This document shows positions 42,349 through 50,240 of a DNA stretch of 64,000 nucleotides, piece after piece. The stretch is from JAZMZS01 sp045120955. GTDB taxonomy: Bacteria > Bacillota > Clostridia > Oscillospirales > CAG-272. Where the stretch lies: assembly GCA_045120955.1 (NCBI GenBank), contig JBGVFH010000072.1, positions 1 to 64,000 of the forward strand, read 5' to 3'. A program made the translations under genes and the position numbers. Under the pieces are notes generated by a model. It had not been told where the DNA came from, made no database searches, and saw nothing but the letters and a program-made list of their open reading frames with translations. Position 1 is the first letter of the stretch; every line of letters starts with the position of its first letter.

Positions 42349-43212
42349 CTATCCTCTGGATTTGAAGTGAGTAGGAGAGAAGCCGTATATTTTTTTAAAA
42401 GACTGCGAAAAATGCTTTATTGATTTAAAGCCGACCGCTTTTGCTATCTCTGTGATAGACATATCCGTAGTTTGTATAAGCTCAAGCGCATGGAGCACAC
42501 GAACGCTGATGACATACTGATGAAGCGACTGCCCGATGCTGTTGAGCATGGAGCGGTTTATATAGTTCGGATGATAGTTGAACTCAGCACCGATAGATGT
42601 ATTGTTGATGTCTTTGGCATAATTTTTTTGTATGTATTCGATAACACCCGTGACAAGACGGGAGGTGTTGACGCTGCTTTTTTCGGTTATGAGGTTTCGG
42701 TATATCTTTACGAGAATGACGCTCATCATCGAGCTGAGCATCATCACATAATTGTGCTGAGGATTGATAAATTCTTTGTCGATCGCAATAAAGTCTGTCT
42801 CCACCGAGCGCATATCCTCTGAGTATATGAGCGAATTGAACTCGTCGGCGTTTTCAAAGTGCACGTTCTCTATCCTCATATCCTCGTTGTACTTTTTTGC
42901 TTCTATCATCGGTATCGCAAGAGAATAATCCTTTGCGCTCATCGTATAGTCAAAGTTGATGACAATGGCACTGAAGCCCGTGCCTACTGCCTTGAGCGAA
43001 TAGGTACAGTCGGGAGTCCAAATGAAAAGCGAGCCGCGGGATGCTGTAAATATCCGCTCGTTTATGCGTATCTGAGCCTTTCCGTCAAACAAGTACAAAA
43101 GTCTGTTGTCATATGCACGCAAATCGTTTGCGTCGTAGTCTTCGGAGAAGTGCAAAATTTTTGCATACCTTACAAAAGGTCGGATATCTTCAAAGTTGAT
43201 CTTTTGTGCCAT
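42349..43212 (-). CDS. AraC-family regulator upstream of the GH43 protein
   Basis: A 287-residue transcription factor with an N-terminal cupin-type sensor (LLYLFDGKAQIRINERIFTASRGSLFIWTPDCTYSL) and a C-terminal double helix-turn-helix (NTSIGAEFNYHPNYINRSMLNSIGQSLHQYV, then SITEIAKAVGFKSIKHFSQSFKKIYGFSP). It is divergent from the GH43 gene across a 685-base gap, so it may regulate that gene in response to a plant polysaccharide breakdown product. The domain layout matches the AraC gene at 27978. AAGAAGGGAT precedes the ATG. Confidence 0.9.
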   Translation of the reverse strand: MAQKINFEDIRPFVRYAKILHFSEDYDANDLRAYDNRLLYLFDGKAQIRINERIFTASRGSLFIWTPDCTYSLKAVGTGFSAIVINFDYTMSAKDYSLAIPMIEAKKYNEDMRIENVHFENADEFNSLIYSEDMRSVETDFIAIDKEFINPQHNYVMMLSSMMSVILVKIYRNLITEKSSVNTSRLVTGVIEYIQKNYAKDINNTSIGAEFNYHPNYINRSMLNSIGQSLHQYVISVRVLHALELIQTTDMSITEIAKAVGFKSIKHFSQSFKKIYGFSPTHFKSRG

Positions 43213-43261
43213 GTTTAATCCCTTCTTTCAAAAATCGGTGTGGATGTTACCTTTTACAGAT

Positions 43262-43290
43262 ATTTTAACATATTTTTGCCCGATTTTCAA
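43262..43290 (-). promoter_or_regulatory. Sigma-A promoter of the second AraC gene
   Basis: On the minus strand, TTGAAA (43285-43290), a 17-base spacer and TAAAAT (43262-43267), 50 bases before the ATG. Confidence 0.75.
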
Positions 43291-43472
43291 TCAGCTCGAC
43301 AGTTTTTGATCTTCACATTTTCTTACAGTTTTTGCAAAAAAATATTTTCAAAAAGCGGCAAAAGTGCGTCCTCTGCGGCGACAATTCCGTAAAAGTGTTA
43401 CGATGTCATTATAACATTTTGCGCAAATGATACAAGTTAAAGAAAAAAAGGGGGCGTGCAGATAATTTTGTC

Positions 43473-43501
43473 TTGCTTTTTCCTTAAAAAGCTGTTATAA
43501 T
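43473..43501 (+). promoter_or_regulatory. Sigma-A promoter of the candidate RNA
   Basis: TTGCTT (43473-43478), a 17-base spacer, perfect TATAAT (43496-43501). It lies almost 400 bases upstream of the GH43 gene, which has its own promoter at 43810-43838. Confidence 0.75.
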
Positions 43502-43507
43502 TATACA

Positions 43508-43700
43508 TTTTTCTAAAAAAGCATAAAGATCCGTCGAATTTTTGTCAGTACGGATATTTAAACATATCGGCGGCAAATGCCGCTCGGCGCAAGCAGAATA
43601 TCACAGAGAAAAAATATAACCTTGCGTGAGGCGCACATAGCGTGATGCTCGGCTGAGAGTATCACGCTCAGCGCCGCTGATCTTTTCCTTTCCTTGTTTT
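43508..43700 (+). ncRNA. Candidate structured RNA or leader upstream of the GH43 gene
   Basis: A GC-rich patch in an AT-rich 685-base gap. It can fold as a three-way junction: P1 is ATCGGCGGC (43566-43574) with GCCGCTGAT (43673-43681); P2 is CGCAAG (43588-43593) with CTTGCG (43621-43626); P3 is AGCGTGAT (43639-43646) with ATCACGCT (43661-43668). The 5' strand of P1 can alternatively form a local hairpin, GCGGC (43570-43574) with GCCGC (43579-43583). A T-rich run follows P1. A good promoter lies just upstream. It may be a stand-alone RNA or part of a long leader. It resembles no riboswitch class I know. The flanking parts of the gap (43291-43472 and 43701-43809) show nothing else. Confidence 0.4.
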
Positions 43701-43809
43701 GCATACAATAAATATAAAACAAATATTGAGAGCCGTGACGGCATATTTTATATAAATTACATAAAATTTTTTTATTTTTACATAATCTTTTGGTGTTTTT
43801 AAAAAACGA

Positions 43810-43838
43810 ATGACAAAACAAATATTATGTGTTATGAT
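43810..43838 (+). promoter_or_regulatory. Sigma-A promoter of the GH43 gene
   Basis: ATGACA (43810-43815), a 17-base spacer, TATGAT (43833-43838), each one mismatch from consensus, 59 bases before the ATG. Confidence 0.7.
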
Positions 43839-43897
43839 ATCAACAGTAAAAGCGAAAAAAGATATCGCAAAAAGATTACATATGAAAAGGAGAGAAT

Positions 43898-46800
43898 ATG
43901 AAAAAAGTAAAAATACTTATTGCGGCAGTGCTGGCGTTACTGTCGGTGACGGTTTGCGCATTGCTTGTCAGCGCAGCACCCGACACCGTGTATGTCAGCT
44001 CTACGGGCTCGGACACCAACAACGGTGAGAGCAAGGATACGGCTGTGCAGACCTTCGGCAGGGCGTTTGAGCTGATGCCGTCAGGAGGAAAGATAGTGCT
44101 TTGCGGCTCATCCTATAAGGTAGACAAGGATTTTTCCATGCCTGCCTCGGACGGAAAGTACACGCTTACCTCAGAGATGAGCGGAGCATTTGCGTACTCA
44201 GGTGCGCTTGAGCTCAATTCCGACTTTGTTATAGAAAATATAAAGCTGTCGGGCTCCTCCACCCCTATGATCGTTTGCAACGGTCATAACGTCAAGTTCG
44301 GCAAGGGTATCGTCAATGCGACAAACAGCTATATTGTCGGCGGTGCGAACCTTGTTGAGGGAGACAGCGCCGAAAAGGGAAATTTCAGCGAGGATTATAC
44401 GATAGAGATAAACAGCGGCAGATGGGTATCCTTCTTCGGCGGAAACCGCAGAGCATCGGGTACCTCTCCCACAAGCACCATCAGCGCAAACATCACGGTA
44501 ATAGTTGACGGCGCTACCATGAAAAAAACAGGTGCTCTCGGTACCGAGAACCATTGTAACATTTCAGGTATGAACGGTACAACGGGAGATCTCACTCTTG
44601 AGATAAAGAGCGGCGAGATATGGGGCAGTATTTATGCCATCGGCCGTTTGGGCACAGGAGCGAGCAAGAGCGTATACAGCGGAAATATCAGCATAAAGAT
44701 CAGCGGCGGTACGTTTGAAAACCTTGCTACCGATTCCAACAAATCCAAGGGCAACGGACTGATCGATGTATGTCAGGACAACAACTCCGTCTACAACGGA
44801 AACTTTGCGCTTTCTATCTCCGATGCGGCACAGATATCGCTGACGGATATAAAAGCATCAGGTGTAGAGGGCAATGCCACTCTTGACGTTCCCGCATCCA
44901 TTATCGGTATATGCAGCGGCTTCAGAAGAGATGTATATGTAGCAGGCAGTGCGGGCAGCGACAACAACAGCGGAACATCAACGACAGATGCTTACGCTAC
45001 GCTTGAAAAGGCGGTATCGGTCATAGCTGAGAGCGGCGGAAGCATCATTGTGTGCGCCGATACGGAAATGAGCACGGACGCTGTGCTTGCAGCATCCGAA
45101 AAGGATATACTTATAACAAGCGTTCATAAAAACGAAAATTACAAAAACAGTGCAAAGCTGACAATAAAATCGGCTGTGCAGATATCGAGCAACGTTACAT
45201 TTGATAACATAACCGTAAACGGCGAGGGTACGCTTTACGCAGGCGGTCATACGCTCACGATGAGCAGTACCGTCGAGACAGACGGAAAGCTCAATATCTC
45301 TGCATCGGCTGTCAACGGCGAAAGTTCAAGCGGCGGTCAGGCGGTGCTTGAGGGCGGTGCTTATAACGTTGCGAGCGCAGGAAGCGTCAACGGCAAGGGT
45401 GCGGCGAGCGTAACAAATACCATCGTATCCGTTGAGGGCGCACAGGTAAAAGTACTCACTGTCAGCGGAGGAAACGACATCAGCGGTTCTTCTGTCGTGT
45501 CTATCCTCTCGGGTAAGGTAGTTGAGGGTATATACGGTATATACGGTACGGATACAGCCAAGGTCAGCGGTACGGCTTCGGTCGAGATCGCAGGCGGTAC
45601 GATAAGCGGCAAGGTAAACGCACTTGCAGACGGTGTTTCATCGACCGCTCCCGGAACATACTCACTTACCCTTATCGGCGGAGATGTGAGTGCGGTTGAA
45701 AAGATCTCGGGTGCGGGCTTTACAACTTCTGTCGGAAAGGCAAAGGAAGAGATACTGTCAAAGCTTGAAAACTTCGGCACTCTTACTCAGGAGATAGTCA
45801 TTTATGTAAAGGATGAGGGCGCAGGCAGCAAGGACGGAAGCACTCCCGATAATGCTGTTGCATCCATAGGCGATGCTATAGGGCTTCTCGCAGGCAAAGA
45901 CGGAACCGTAGTTATCTGCGGAAAGGCAACGGTAGGTGAATTTACCGAGCCTGCACATAAGGAAAGCAGAATAAAGATCACGTCAAGATATGCGGGTGTT
46001 GACTACAGAAGAAGCGCAGGCGCAAAGCTCGTGCTTGACAGCAAATATACCGCAGGCGGAGAGGTCAGCTTTGACGACATCGTGATATCCGTTGACGGAA
46101 GCACAAAGATATTCTTTGCGGACGGCAATTCCATGAGCTTCGGCGAGGGAGTTTCATGTATCATAGAGGGTGACGGCGGAAGCTATCCTTACATTTTCGG
46201 CGGATCAAACGGCGTCGGCTATACGCTCGATTCTGCTTGCGTGACCGTCAGCGGCGGTACATGGCAGAGAGTTGTCGGCGGTAACAGAAATGCATCTTCT
46301 TATGTAAGAGGAGATATCAAGGTACAGATAAACGGCGGTAATATCATAGAGTATGTTGCAGGAAGCGGCAACGGAAGCATCAAGGGCAACATAACCATGG
46401 AGATAAACGGCGGCAGCTTTGGCTACGGTGTCTTCGCTATCAGCTGCTCGGCGGAGGATTATACCACGGTCGAGGGTGATATCGACGTTTACATAAACGG
46501 CGGAACGATCAATGGAAAGATAAACGCATCCCGCTATGACGAATATTGCGGCTTTACCGGTACATATATGGTATATCTCAACGGCGGAAGCTATGACAGC
46601 GTTACCGATATAAAGGGAGCTGCAGGTATTTCGGGCAACTCTGTATCCGAGAGAGTATACGGTGCGAGTGTCAGCTACTCTGATGATGTTATCGGAACTA
46701 TCGAGATAGACAACCCCATATGTGCAGGTGCTGACCCGTGGGTAATATATCATGAGGGTTATTACTACATGGCACTCGTAGACGGAGCGAGCGTCGTTAT

Positions 46801-48016
46801 ATCAAAGGCAATGAACCTTGCTGAGCTTGGCAAGGCTGAGGCAGTAGCTGTATGGACTCCTACAGAAGCAACAGGACTTTCCAACTCTATATGGTCGCCT
46901 GAGCTTCACTATTTCTCAGAGGAGGATTTCGGAGCTGAGCACGCAGGCTGGTATCTCTATGTTGCGTGCCTGCCCTACGGTTCAAACTCCGATACAGACG
47001 GCGGACTTCGCCGTTGCTATGCGCTCAAAGCGCTCACAGATGATCCGCAGGGTGCCTACGGCTCTCCTGTTGACGGCGAGCGTGATATGGCAGTTCAGAT
47101 ACAGATGGATGCTGATAACAGCAACTGGAATATCGGACCGTCAATCATTCGTATAAACGGCATAATCTACATGACATGGACGGGCAGAGAGTTTGAGGAA
47201 GGCGTAGTTCACAGACAGAACCTTTCGATAGCTGAATTGGCAAATCCCTATAGCATAAAGCTTGATACAGCGGCAGCTATATGCTGGCCCACCGAAACAT
47301 GGGAAAAGTACGGTGCAACATACGGACCGGGTACATTGTACCCCGAGGTCGTCGAGGGTGCAACTGCCGTATACGGCAAAAACGGAGAGATATATATAGT
47401 TTATTCGGCATCGGGATATTGGACGGATAATTATGCTCTCGCTCAGCTCAAATATCTCGGAGGCGACCCCACTGATATAAACAACTGGGAAAAATGCGCA
47501 TCTCCTATATTCAGCCAGAACAATAATGTTTTCGGACCCGGACATGCATCATACGTACAGAGTCCGGACGGCACGACCAACTACTTTGTATATCACGGCT
47601 ATCAGACCTCAGGCAAGATAGGCGGAAGATATGTATATATCGAGGAATATACGGTTGATGAGAGCGGCGTGCATCTCGGCACAGGCAAGCCTGCTGACCC
47701 AAATGTAACGATAACCGCAAACAAAAATCCGCTTGCTTTGGCGTTCAAGGTCTCGAATTTCGGTCAGTCCGCAAAGAATGACAGCTCTGCGGGAGCTGAT
47801 ACGGGTGCATCGACTTCTGCCGATACAACGGCAAATGCAGGTAACGACGGCGGCAGCATGAATACAACGGTAGTCATAGTCGTATGTATTGCGGTTGCGC
47901 TTGCAGTTGCGGCAGCTGTAGTTGCGGTAGTGATTAAAAAGAAGAAAAAGTCAGTCGAGCCGGCAACAGACGGCAAAACAGAAGAAAAAGTTGCTGACAC
48001 TAATGACAAAAATTAA
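43898..48016 (+). CDS. Membrane-anchored beta-helix/GH43 glycosidase
   Basis: A 1372-residue exported protein. Residues 1-27 form a signal peptide ending SAAPD. Residues about 30-930 are repeated beta-strand modules rich in Gly, Ser and Asn; three related headers occur (VYVSSTGSDTNNG near 31, VYVAGSAGSDNNSG near 347, IYVKDEGAGSKDGS near 633), each introducing a right-handed beta-helix-like domain of 250-300 residues. Residues about 935-1280 form a GH43-type five-bladed propeller (arabinofuranosidase/xylosidase group): CAGADPWVIYHEGYYYM holds the probable general-base Asp, and TLYPEVVEGATAVY a candidate acid Glu. A Ser/Thr/Ala linker, one membrane helix (about 1322-1343) and a KKKKK tail follow; no LPXTG motif. 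It probably degrades arabinose- or xylose-containing plant glycans at the cell surface. GGAGAG precedes the ATG, and a terminator follows. Confidence 0.88.
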   Translation: MKKVKILIAAVLALLSVTVCALLVSAAPDTVYVSSTGSDTNNGESKDTAVQTFGRAFELMPSGGKIVLCGSSYKVDKDFSMPASDGKYTLTSEMSGAFAYSGALELNSDFVIENIKLSGSSTPMIVCNGHNVKFGKGIVNATNSYIVGGANLVEGDSAEKGNFSEDYTIEINSGRWVSFFGGNRRASGTSPTSTISANITVIVDGATMKKTGALGTENHCNISGMNGTTGDLTLEIKSGEIWGSIYAIGRLGTGASKSVYSGNISIKISGGTFENLATDSNKSKGNGLIDVCQDNNSVYNGNFALSISDAAQISLTDIKASGVEGNATLDVPASIIGICSGFRRDVYVAGSAGSDNNSGTSTTDAYATLEKAVSVIAESGGSIIVCADTEMSTDAVLAASEKDILITSVHKNENYKNSAKLTIKSAVQISSNVTFDNITVNGEGTLYAGGHTLTMSSTVETDGKLNISASAVNGESSSGGQAVLEGGAYNVASAGSVNGKGAASVTNTIVSVEGAQVKVLTVSGGNDISGSSVVSILSGKVVEGIYGIYGTDTAKVSGTASVEIAGGTISGKVNALADGVSSTAPGTYSLTLIGGDVSAVEKISGAGFTTSVGKAKEEILSKLENFGTLTQEIVIYVKDEGAGSKDGSTPDNAVASIGDAIGLLAGKDGTVVICGKATVGEFTEPAHKESRIKITSRYAGVDYRRSAGAKLVLDSKYTAGGEVSFDDIVISVDGSTKIFFADGNSMSFGEGVSCIIEGDGGSYPYIFGGSNGVGYTLDSACVTVSGGTWQRVVGGNRNASSYVRGDIKVQINGGNIIEYVAGSGNGSIKGNITMEINGGSFGYGVFAISCSAEDYTTVEGDIDVYINGGTINGKINASRYDEYCGFTGTYMVYLNGGSYDSVTDIKGAAGISGNSVSERVYGASVSYSDDVIGTIEIDNPICAGADPWVIYHEGYYYMALVDGASVVISKAMNLAELGKAEAVAVWTPTEATGLSNSIWSPELHYFSEEDFGAEHAGWYLYVACLPYGSNSDTDGGLRRCYALKALTDDPQGAYGSPVDGERDMAVQIQMDADNSNWNIGPSIIRINGIIYMTWTGREFEEGVVHRQNLSIAELANPYSIKLDTAAAICWPTETWEKYGATYGPGTLYPEVVEGATAVYGKNGEIYIVYSASGYWTDNYALAQLKYLGGDPTDINNWEKCASPIFSQNNNVFGPGHASYVQSPDGTTNYFVYHGYQTSGKIGGRYVYIEEYTVDESGVHLGTGKPADPNVTITANKNPLALAFKVSNFGQSAKNDSSAGADTGASTSADTTANAGNDGGSMNTTVVIVVCIAVALAVAAAVVAVVIKKKKKSVEPATDGKTEEKVADTNDKN

Positions 48017-48037
48017 AAACGTGACCCAATGAAAGAA

Positions 48038-48078
48038 ATGCCCCTGTATTATGAGCTGTGCTCATAATACAGGGGCAT
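48038..48078 (+). terminator. Intrinsic terminator after the GH43 gene
   Basis: A perfect 18-bp stem (ATGCCCCTGTATTATGAG and its complement, 48061-48078) with a 5-base loop, 22 bases after the stop and followed by TATTT. Confidence 0.85.
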
Positions 48079-48147
48079 TATTTGTCTTTACGGGAGCGTA
48101 AAAATGCAAAAAACGCTCTTGTAATAATAAAAAAACGCAAAAAGGTA

Positions 48148-48176
48148 TTGCAAAGTAAAAAAGTATGTGGTATAAT
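48148..48176 (+). promoter_or_regulatory. Sigma-A promoter of tRNA-Trp
   Basis: TTGCAA (48148-48153), a 17-base spacer and perfect TATAAT (48171-48176), 24 bases before the mature tRNA. Confidence 0.88.
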
Positions 48177-48200
48177 ATGTTGGTCACAAAGTGGACATAC

Positions 48201-48276
48201 AGGGGTATAGCTCAGTTGGTAGAGTACTGGTCTCCAAAACCATGGGTCGTGGGTTCAAGTCCTTCTGCCCCTGCCA
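48201..48276 (+). tRNA. tRNA-Trp (anticodon CCA)
   Basis: A 76-nt cloverleaf starting AGGGGTATAGCTCAG, with anticodon loop CTCCAAA, T-loop TTCAAGT, acceptor stem AGGGGTA/TGCCCCT, G discriminator and encoded CCA. Confidence 0.97.
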
Positions 48277-48307
48277 AAAAATCCAAGTCGAAAGACTTGG
48301 ATTTTTT
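48276..48307 (+). terminator. Intrinsic terminator of tRNA-Trp
   Basis: A 14-bp stem (AAAAAATCCAAGTC and its complement, 48294-48307) with a GAAA loop and a T6 tail, starting at the CCA end. Confidence 0.9.
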
Positions 48308-48308
48308 C

Positions 48309-48500
48309 ATTTGTGTCCGCAGGACACAACATCATTTGCGTGCTTGCACGCAACATCATTTGAGCGTCAGTTCAACATCATTCCGCCGCAAGGCGGACAC
48401 AAATGAACGAGGTTGCACTTCGTGCAAATGATGTGCTTCGCAATGATGTGGGCTTTGCCCAATGAAGTTGCGCTTCGCGCAAACGGAATGAAACCGTTTG
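48309..48500. repeat. Hairpin array A (upstream of the four-helix-bundle gene)
   Basis: A chain of small different hairpins separated by a constant spacer. In the first half the spacer is AACATCATTT and the hairpins are GTGTCCGCAGGACAC, GCGTGCTTGCACGC, a weaker GAGCGTCAGTTC, and TCCGCCGCAAGGCGGA. In the second half the spacer is its inverse AAATGATGTG or CAATGATGTG and the hairpins are TTGCACTTCGTGCAA, GTGCTTCGCA, GGGCTTTGCCC and TTGCGCTTCGCGCAA. The whole array is thus a rough inverted repeat of hairpin-spacer units. It starts right after the tRNA-Trp terminator. Confidence 0.8.
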
Positions 48501-48520
48501 CTTGGTGCGCTGAAATATAG

Positions 48521-48549
48521 CTGCTTTTTGACCGAAAGTGTGATATAAT
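48521..48549 (+). promoter_or_regulatory. Promoter of the four-helix-bundle/ATPase pair
   Basis: CTGCTT (48521-48526), a 17-base spacer and perfect TATAAT (48544-48549), 25 bases before the GTG start. Confidence 0.65.
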
Positions 48550-48573
48550 AATTTCAAGAAAGGCGGTGATATC

Positions 48574-48933
48574 GTGAGAGAAGATAAGCTCAGTAATCTT
48601 TCAATGGAGTTATCCGTTGATGTTCTGCAATTAACAAAAGAACTTCGCGCAAAACACGAAAACGTGATCTCCAATCAAATCGGAAGAAGTGCAACAAGTA
48701 TTTGCGCTAACATCGCCGAAAGCAAATACGCTCACGGTCGTGCTGACTTTATTGCAAAGCTTGAGATATCGCTCAAAGAAACCAACGAAACAAGCAAATG
48801 GCTTGAAATGCTCCTGAAAAGTGAGTATATTGATGAAGCAAGATATAAAGCACTTGACCGCAAATGTTCAACAATTAGATTTTTGCTAGTAAAGTCGATT
48901 ACGACTGCGAAAAAGAATCTCTCAGAAAAATAA
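48574..48933 (+). CDS. Four-helix-bundle protein (S23/Avd-like family)
   Basis: A 119-residue, all-helical protein of the family once called '23S rRNA intervening-sequence protein' (TIGR02436), which also contains the Avd accessory protein of diversity-generating retroelements. Typical segments are LTKELRAKHENVISNQIGRSATSICANIAESKYAH and FIAKLEISLKETNETSKWLEMLLKSEYID. These proteins form basic pentamers that bind nucleic acids. It starts with GTG at 48574 after an AAAGGCGG box and is 11 bases before the ATPase gene. No reverse transcriptase or variable gene is near, so it is not part of a visible retroelement. Hairpin arrays flank the pair. Confidence 0.85.
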   Translation: MREDKLSNLSMELSVDVLQLTKELRAKHENVISNQIGRSATSICANIAESKYAHGRADFIAKLEISLKETNETSKWLEMLLKSEYIDEARYKALDRKCSTIRFLLVKSITTAKKNLSEK

Positions 48934-48944
48934 AAAGGTAAAAA

Positions 48945-49646
48945 ATGACTGACTTATTTATTCAAGGAATTCGTATCAACTGGGATACGGTTGATAAACA
49001 TTCCTATTTACACAAAATTGATTCGATTAATAGTTTTTCAGAGTTATTATTTGAGAAAAACATAACATTCTTTGTTGGTGAAAATGGTTCGGGAAAATCA
49101 ACGTTGTTGGAAGCAATTGCAGTTGCTTTTGGATTCAATTCTGAAGGTGGTACTATAAATTATCATTTTAGTACATTTGACGACGTTTCATCATTAAGCA
49201 ATTCTGTTACATTAATCAAAGGCTATCGACGTCCAAAAATCGGATACTTTTTCCGCGCTGAAACTTTTTTCAATGTTGCAACTGTTGGAATGATGGAGTA
49301 TATGGGGAACAATTATCACAACAAATCGCACGGTGAAAGTTTTTTATCATACATTCAAGGTTTTGATAAAACAGGTCTCTACATAATAGACGAACCAGAA
49401 GCGGCTTTATCTCCTCAAAGACAGCTAACATTATTGCGTCATATATACAAGTCAGCACAAAAAGGTTCACAGTTTATCATAGCTACACATTCGCCTATTA
49501 TTCTTGGATGCCCCGATGCTTCAATACTGTCATTTGATGATGGAAAAATTTCAGCATGTCAGTATGAAGATACTTTAAGTTACCAAATAACAAATCAATT
49601 TCTGCGCAGAAAGGATACTATGTTAAGAGAACTGTTAGATGACTAA
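48945..49646 (+). CDS. AAA-type ATPase (COG3910-like)
   Basis: A 233-residue predicted ATPase related to the SMC/ABC group. Walker A is FFVGENGSGKST near residue 44, the signature-like region is SHGESFLSY, Walker B with catalytic Glu is LYIIDEPEAALSPQRQ, and the switch segment is FIIATHSPIILG. Members of this group stand alone or pair with effector genes in some defence systems; no nuclease or other effector domain is present here. The coding sequence is visibly AT-richer, with many AAT, TTA and CAA codons, compared with most genes in this window, suggesting horizontal transfer. It is co-transcribed with the four-helix-bundle gene. The terminator at 49812-49843 is 166 bases downstream. Confidence 0.82.
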   Translation: MTDLFIQGIRINWDTVDKHSYLHKIDSINSFSELLFEKNITFFVGENGSGKSTLLEAIAVAFGFNSEGGTINYHFSTFDDVSSLSNSVTLIKGYRRPKIGYFFRAETFFNVATVGMMEYMGNNYHNKSHGESFLSYIQGFDKTGLYIIDEPEAALSPQRQLTLLRHIYKSAQKGSQFIIATHSPIILGCPDASILSFDDGKISACQYEDTLSYQITNQFLRRKDTMLRELLDD

Positions 49647-49811
49647 GTTAAAATACATAGATCTTGTTTGCAAGTATGGAGCAGCACCCCGGAAGATAGC
49701 GGTCGCGTGCATCTCCCATCATCGCCAAGGGATAAGTCTACCCACCGACCGAAAACCACGGATCGATTTCGAAAAAACTTGCTCTGCGGATCGATTTTGA
49801 AAGGGTGTGCC

Positions 49812-49843
49812 AAAAATCGACAGGTTTCGACCTGTCGATTTTT
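49812..49843 (+). terminator. Intrinsic terminator of the four-helix-bundle/ATPase pair
   Basis: A 13-bp stem (AAAAATCGACAGG at 49812-49824, complement at 49831-49843) with a TTTCGA loop and T tail. Its layout next to array B mirrors the tRNA-Trp terminator next to array A. Confidence 0.85.
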
Positions 49844-49847
49844 TATT

Positions 49848-50017
49848 CATTGCGAAAGCAATGGTATATCATCACGCGGTACGCGTGTATCTCATCACCG
49901 AAGGTGTATATCATCAGCCGCAGGCTGCATTTTCTTTCGCAATGATGATATACAACACTCCGTGTTGATGATATGCAAGACTCCGTCTTGATGATATACA
50001 CGGCTTCGCCGTGATTT
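49848..50017. repeat. Hairpin array B (downstream of the ATPase gene)
   Basis: Starts with hairpin CATTGCGAAAGCAATG. The first half has spacer TATATCATCA with hairpins CACGCGGTACGCGTG, CACCGAAGGTG and CAGCCGCAGGCTG. After a middle TTTCTTTCGCAATG segment (able to pair back to the first hairpin), the second half has the inverse spacer TGATGATATACA with hairpins AACACTCCGTGTT, AAGACTCCGTCTT and ACGGCTTCGCCGT. The array is an inverted repeat of units in which the spacers are nearly constant but each hairpin differs. Confidence 0.85.
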
Positions 50018-50024
50018 ATTTGCT

Positions 50025-50190
50025 ATGGCAGGAAATTGCGTAATTACGCTACGCCGTTTGGTTTAGTTAAAGAAGATCCAAAGATACAATAGGCGGGAGG
50101 ATGGGTGAGGGCACTGCCCGCTTTTCCATCGCATAGGAAGTTGCACGGATCTCACTCGCCGTTTTGCACAGCTTCTGTAAAACAGTTACA
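50025..50190. repeat. Family A intergenic repeat: one full and one partial unit
   Basis: The first unit (50028-50121) is nearly identical to 4265-4357: GGAAATTGCGTAATTACGC, then CGCCGTTTGGTTTAGTTAAAG, GATACAATAGGCGGGAGGATG and a GAGGGCACTGCCCGC hairpin. A second, partial unit with GCATAGGAAGTTGCACGGAT follows. It lies between convergent genes (ATPase and the YyaL-type gene). Confidence 0.88.
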
Positions 50191-50240
50191 CAAGCTACAC
50201 TTTATCAAGCCCTGACTGCATGTTGAAGGCACCGTGCGTA

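Larger units (their letters stand above)
49647..50240. other. Gene-free stretch after the ATPase: terminator, hairpin array B and family A repeats
   Basis: No gene is seen. Bases 49647-49811 hold degenerate sequence with two copies of a CGGATCGATTT(C/T) motif. The terminator (49812-49843), array B (49848-50017) and two family A repeat units (50025-50190) fill most of the rest. Confidence 0.7.

Noticed and set aside
47860..48016. LPXTG sortase anchor in the GH43 protein
   Set aside because: The C-terminus has a membrane helix and lysine tail, but no LPXTG or variant motif before it.
48574..49646. Diversity-generating retroelement
   Set aside because: The four-helix-bundle protein resembles Avd, but I find no reverse transcriptase, template repeat or variable repeat pair.
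48309..50017. CRISPR array
   Set aside because: In the two arrays the repeated element is a short 7-10 base spacer and the variable parts are self-complementary hairpins of 10-16 bases; there are no 25-40 base repeats with non-palindromic spacers, and no cas genes.
48201..50240. Integrated element with tRNA-Trp attachment sites
   Set aside because: I found no repeat of the tRNA 3' end downstream and no integrase, so a classic tRNA-targeted island is not supported.
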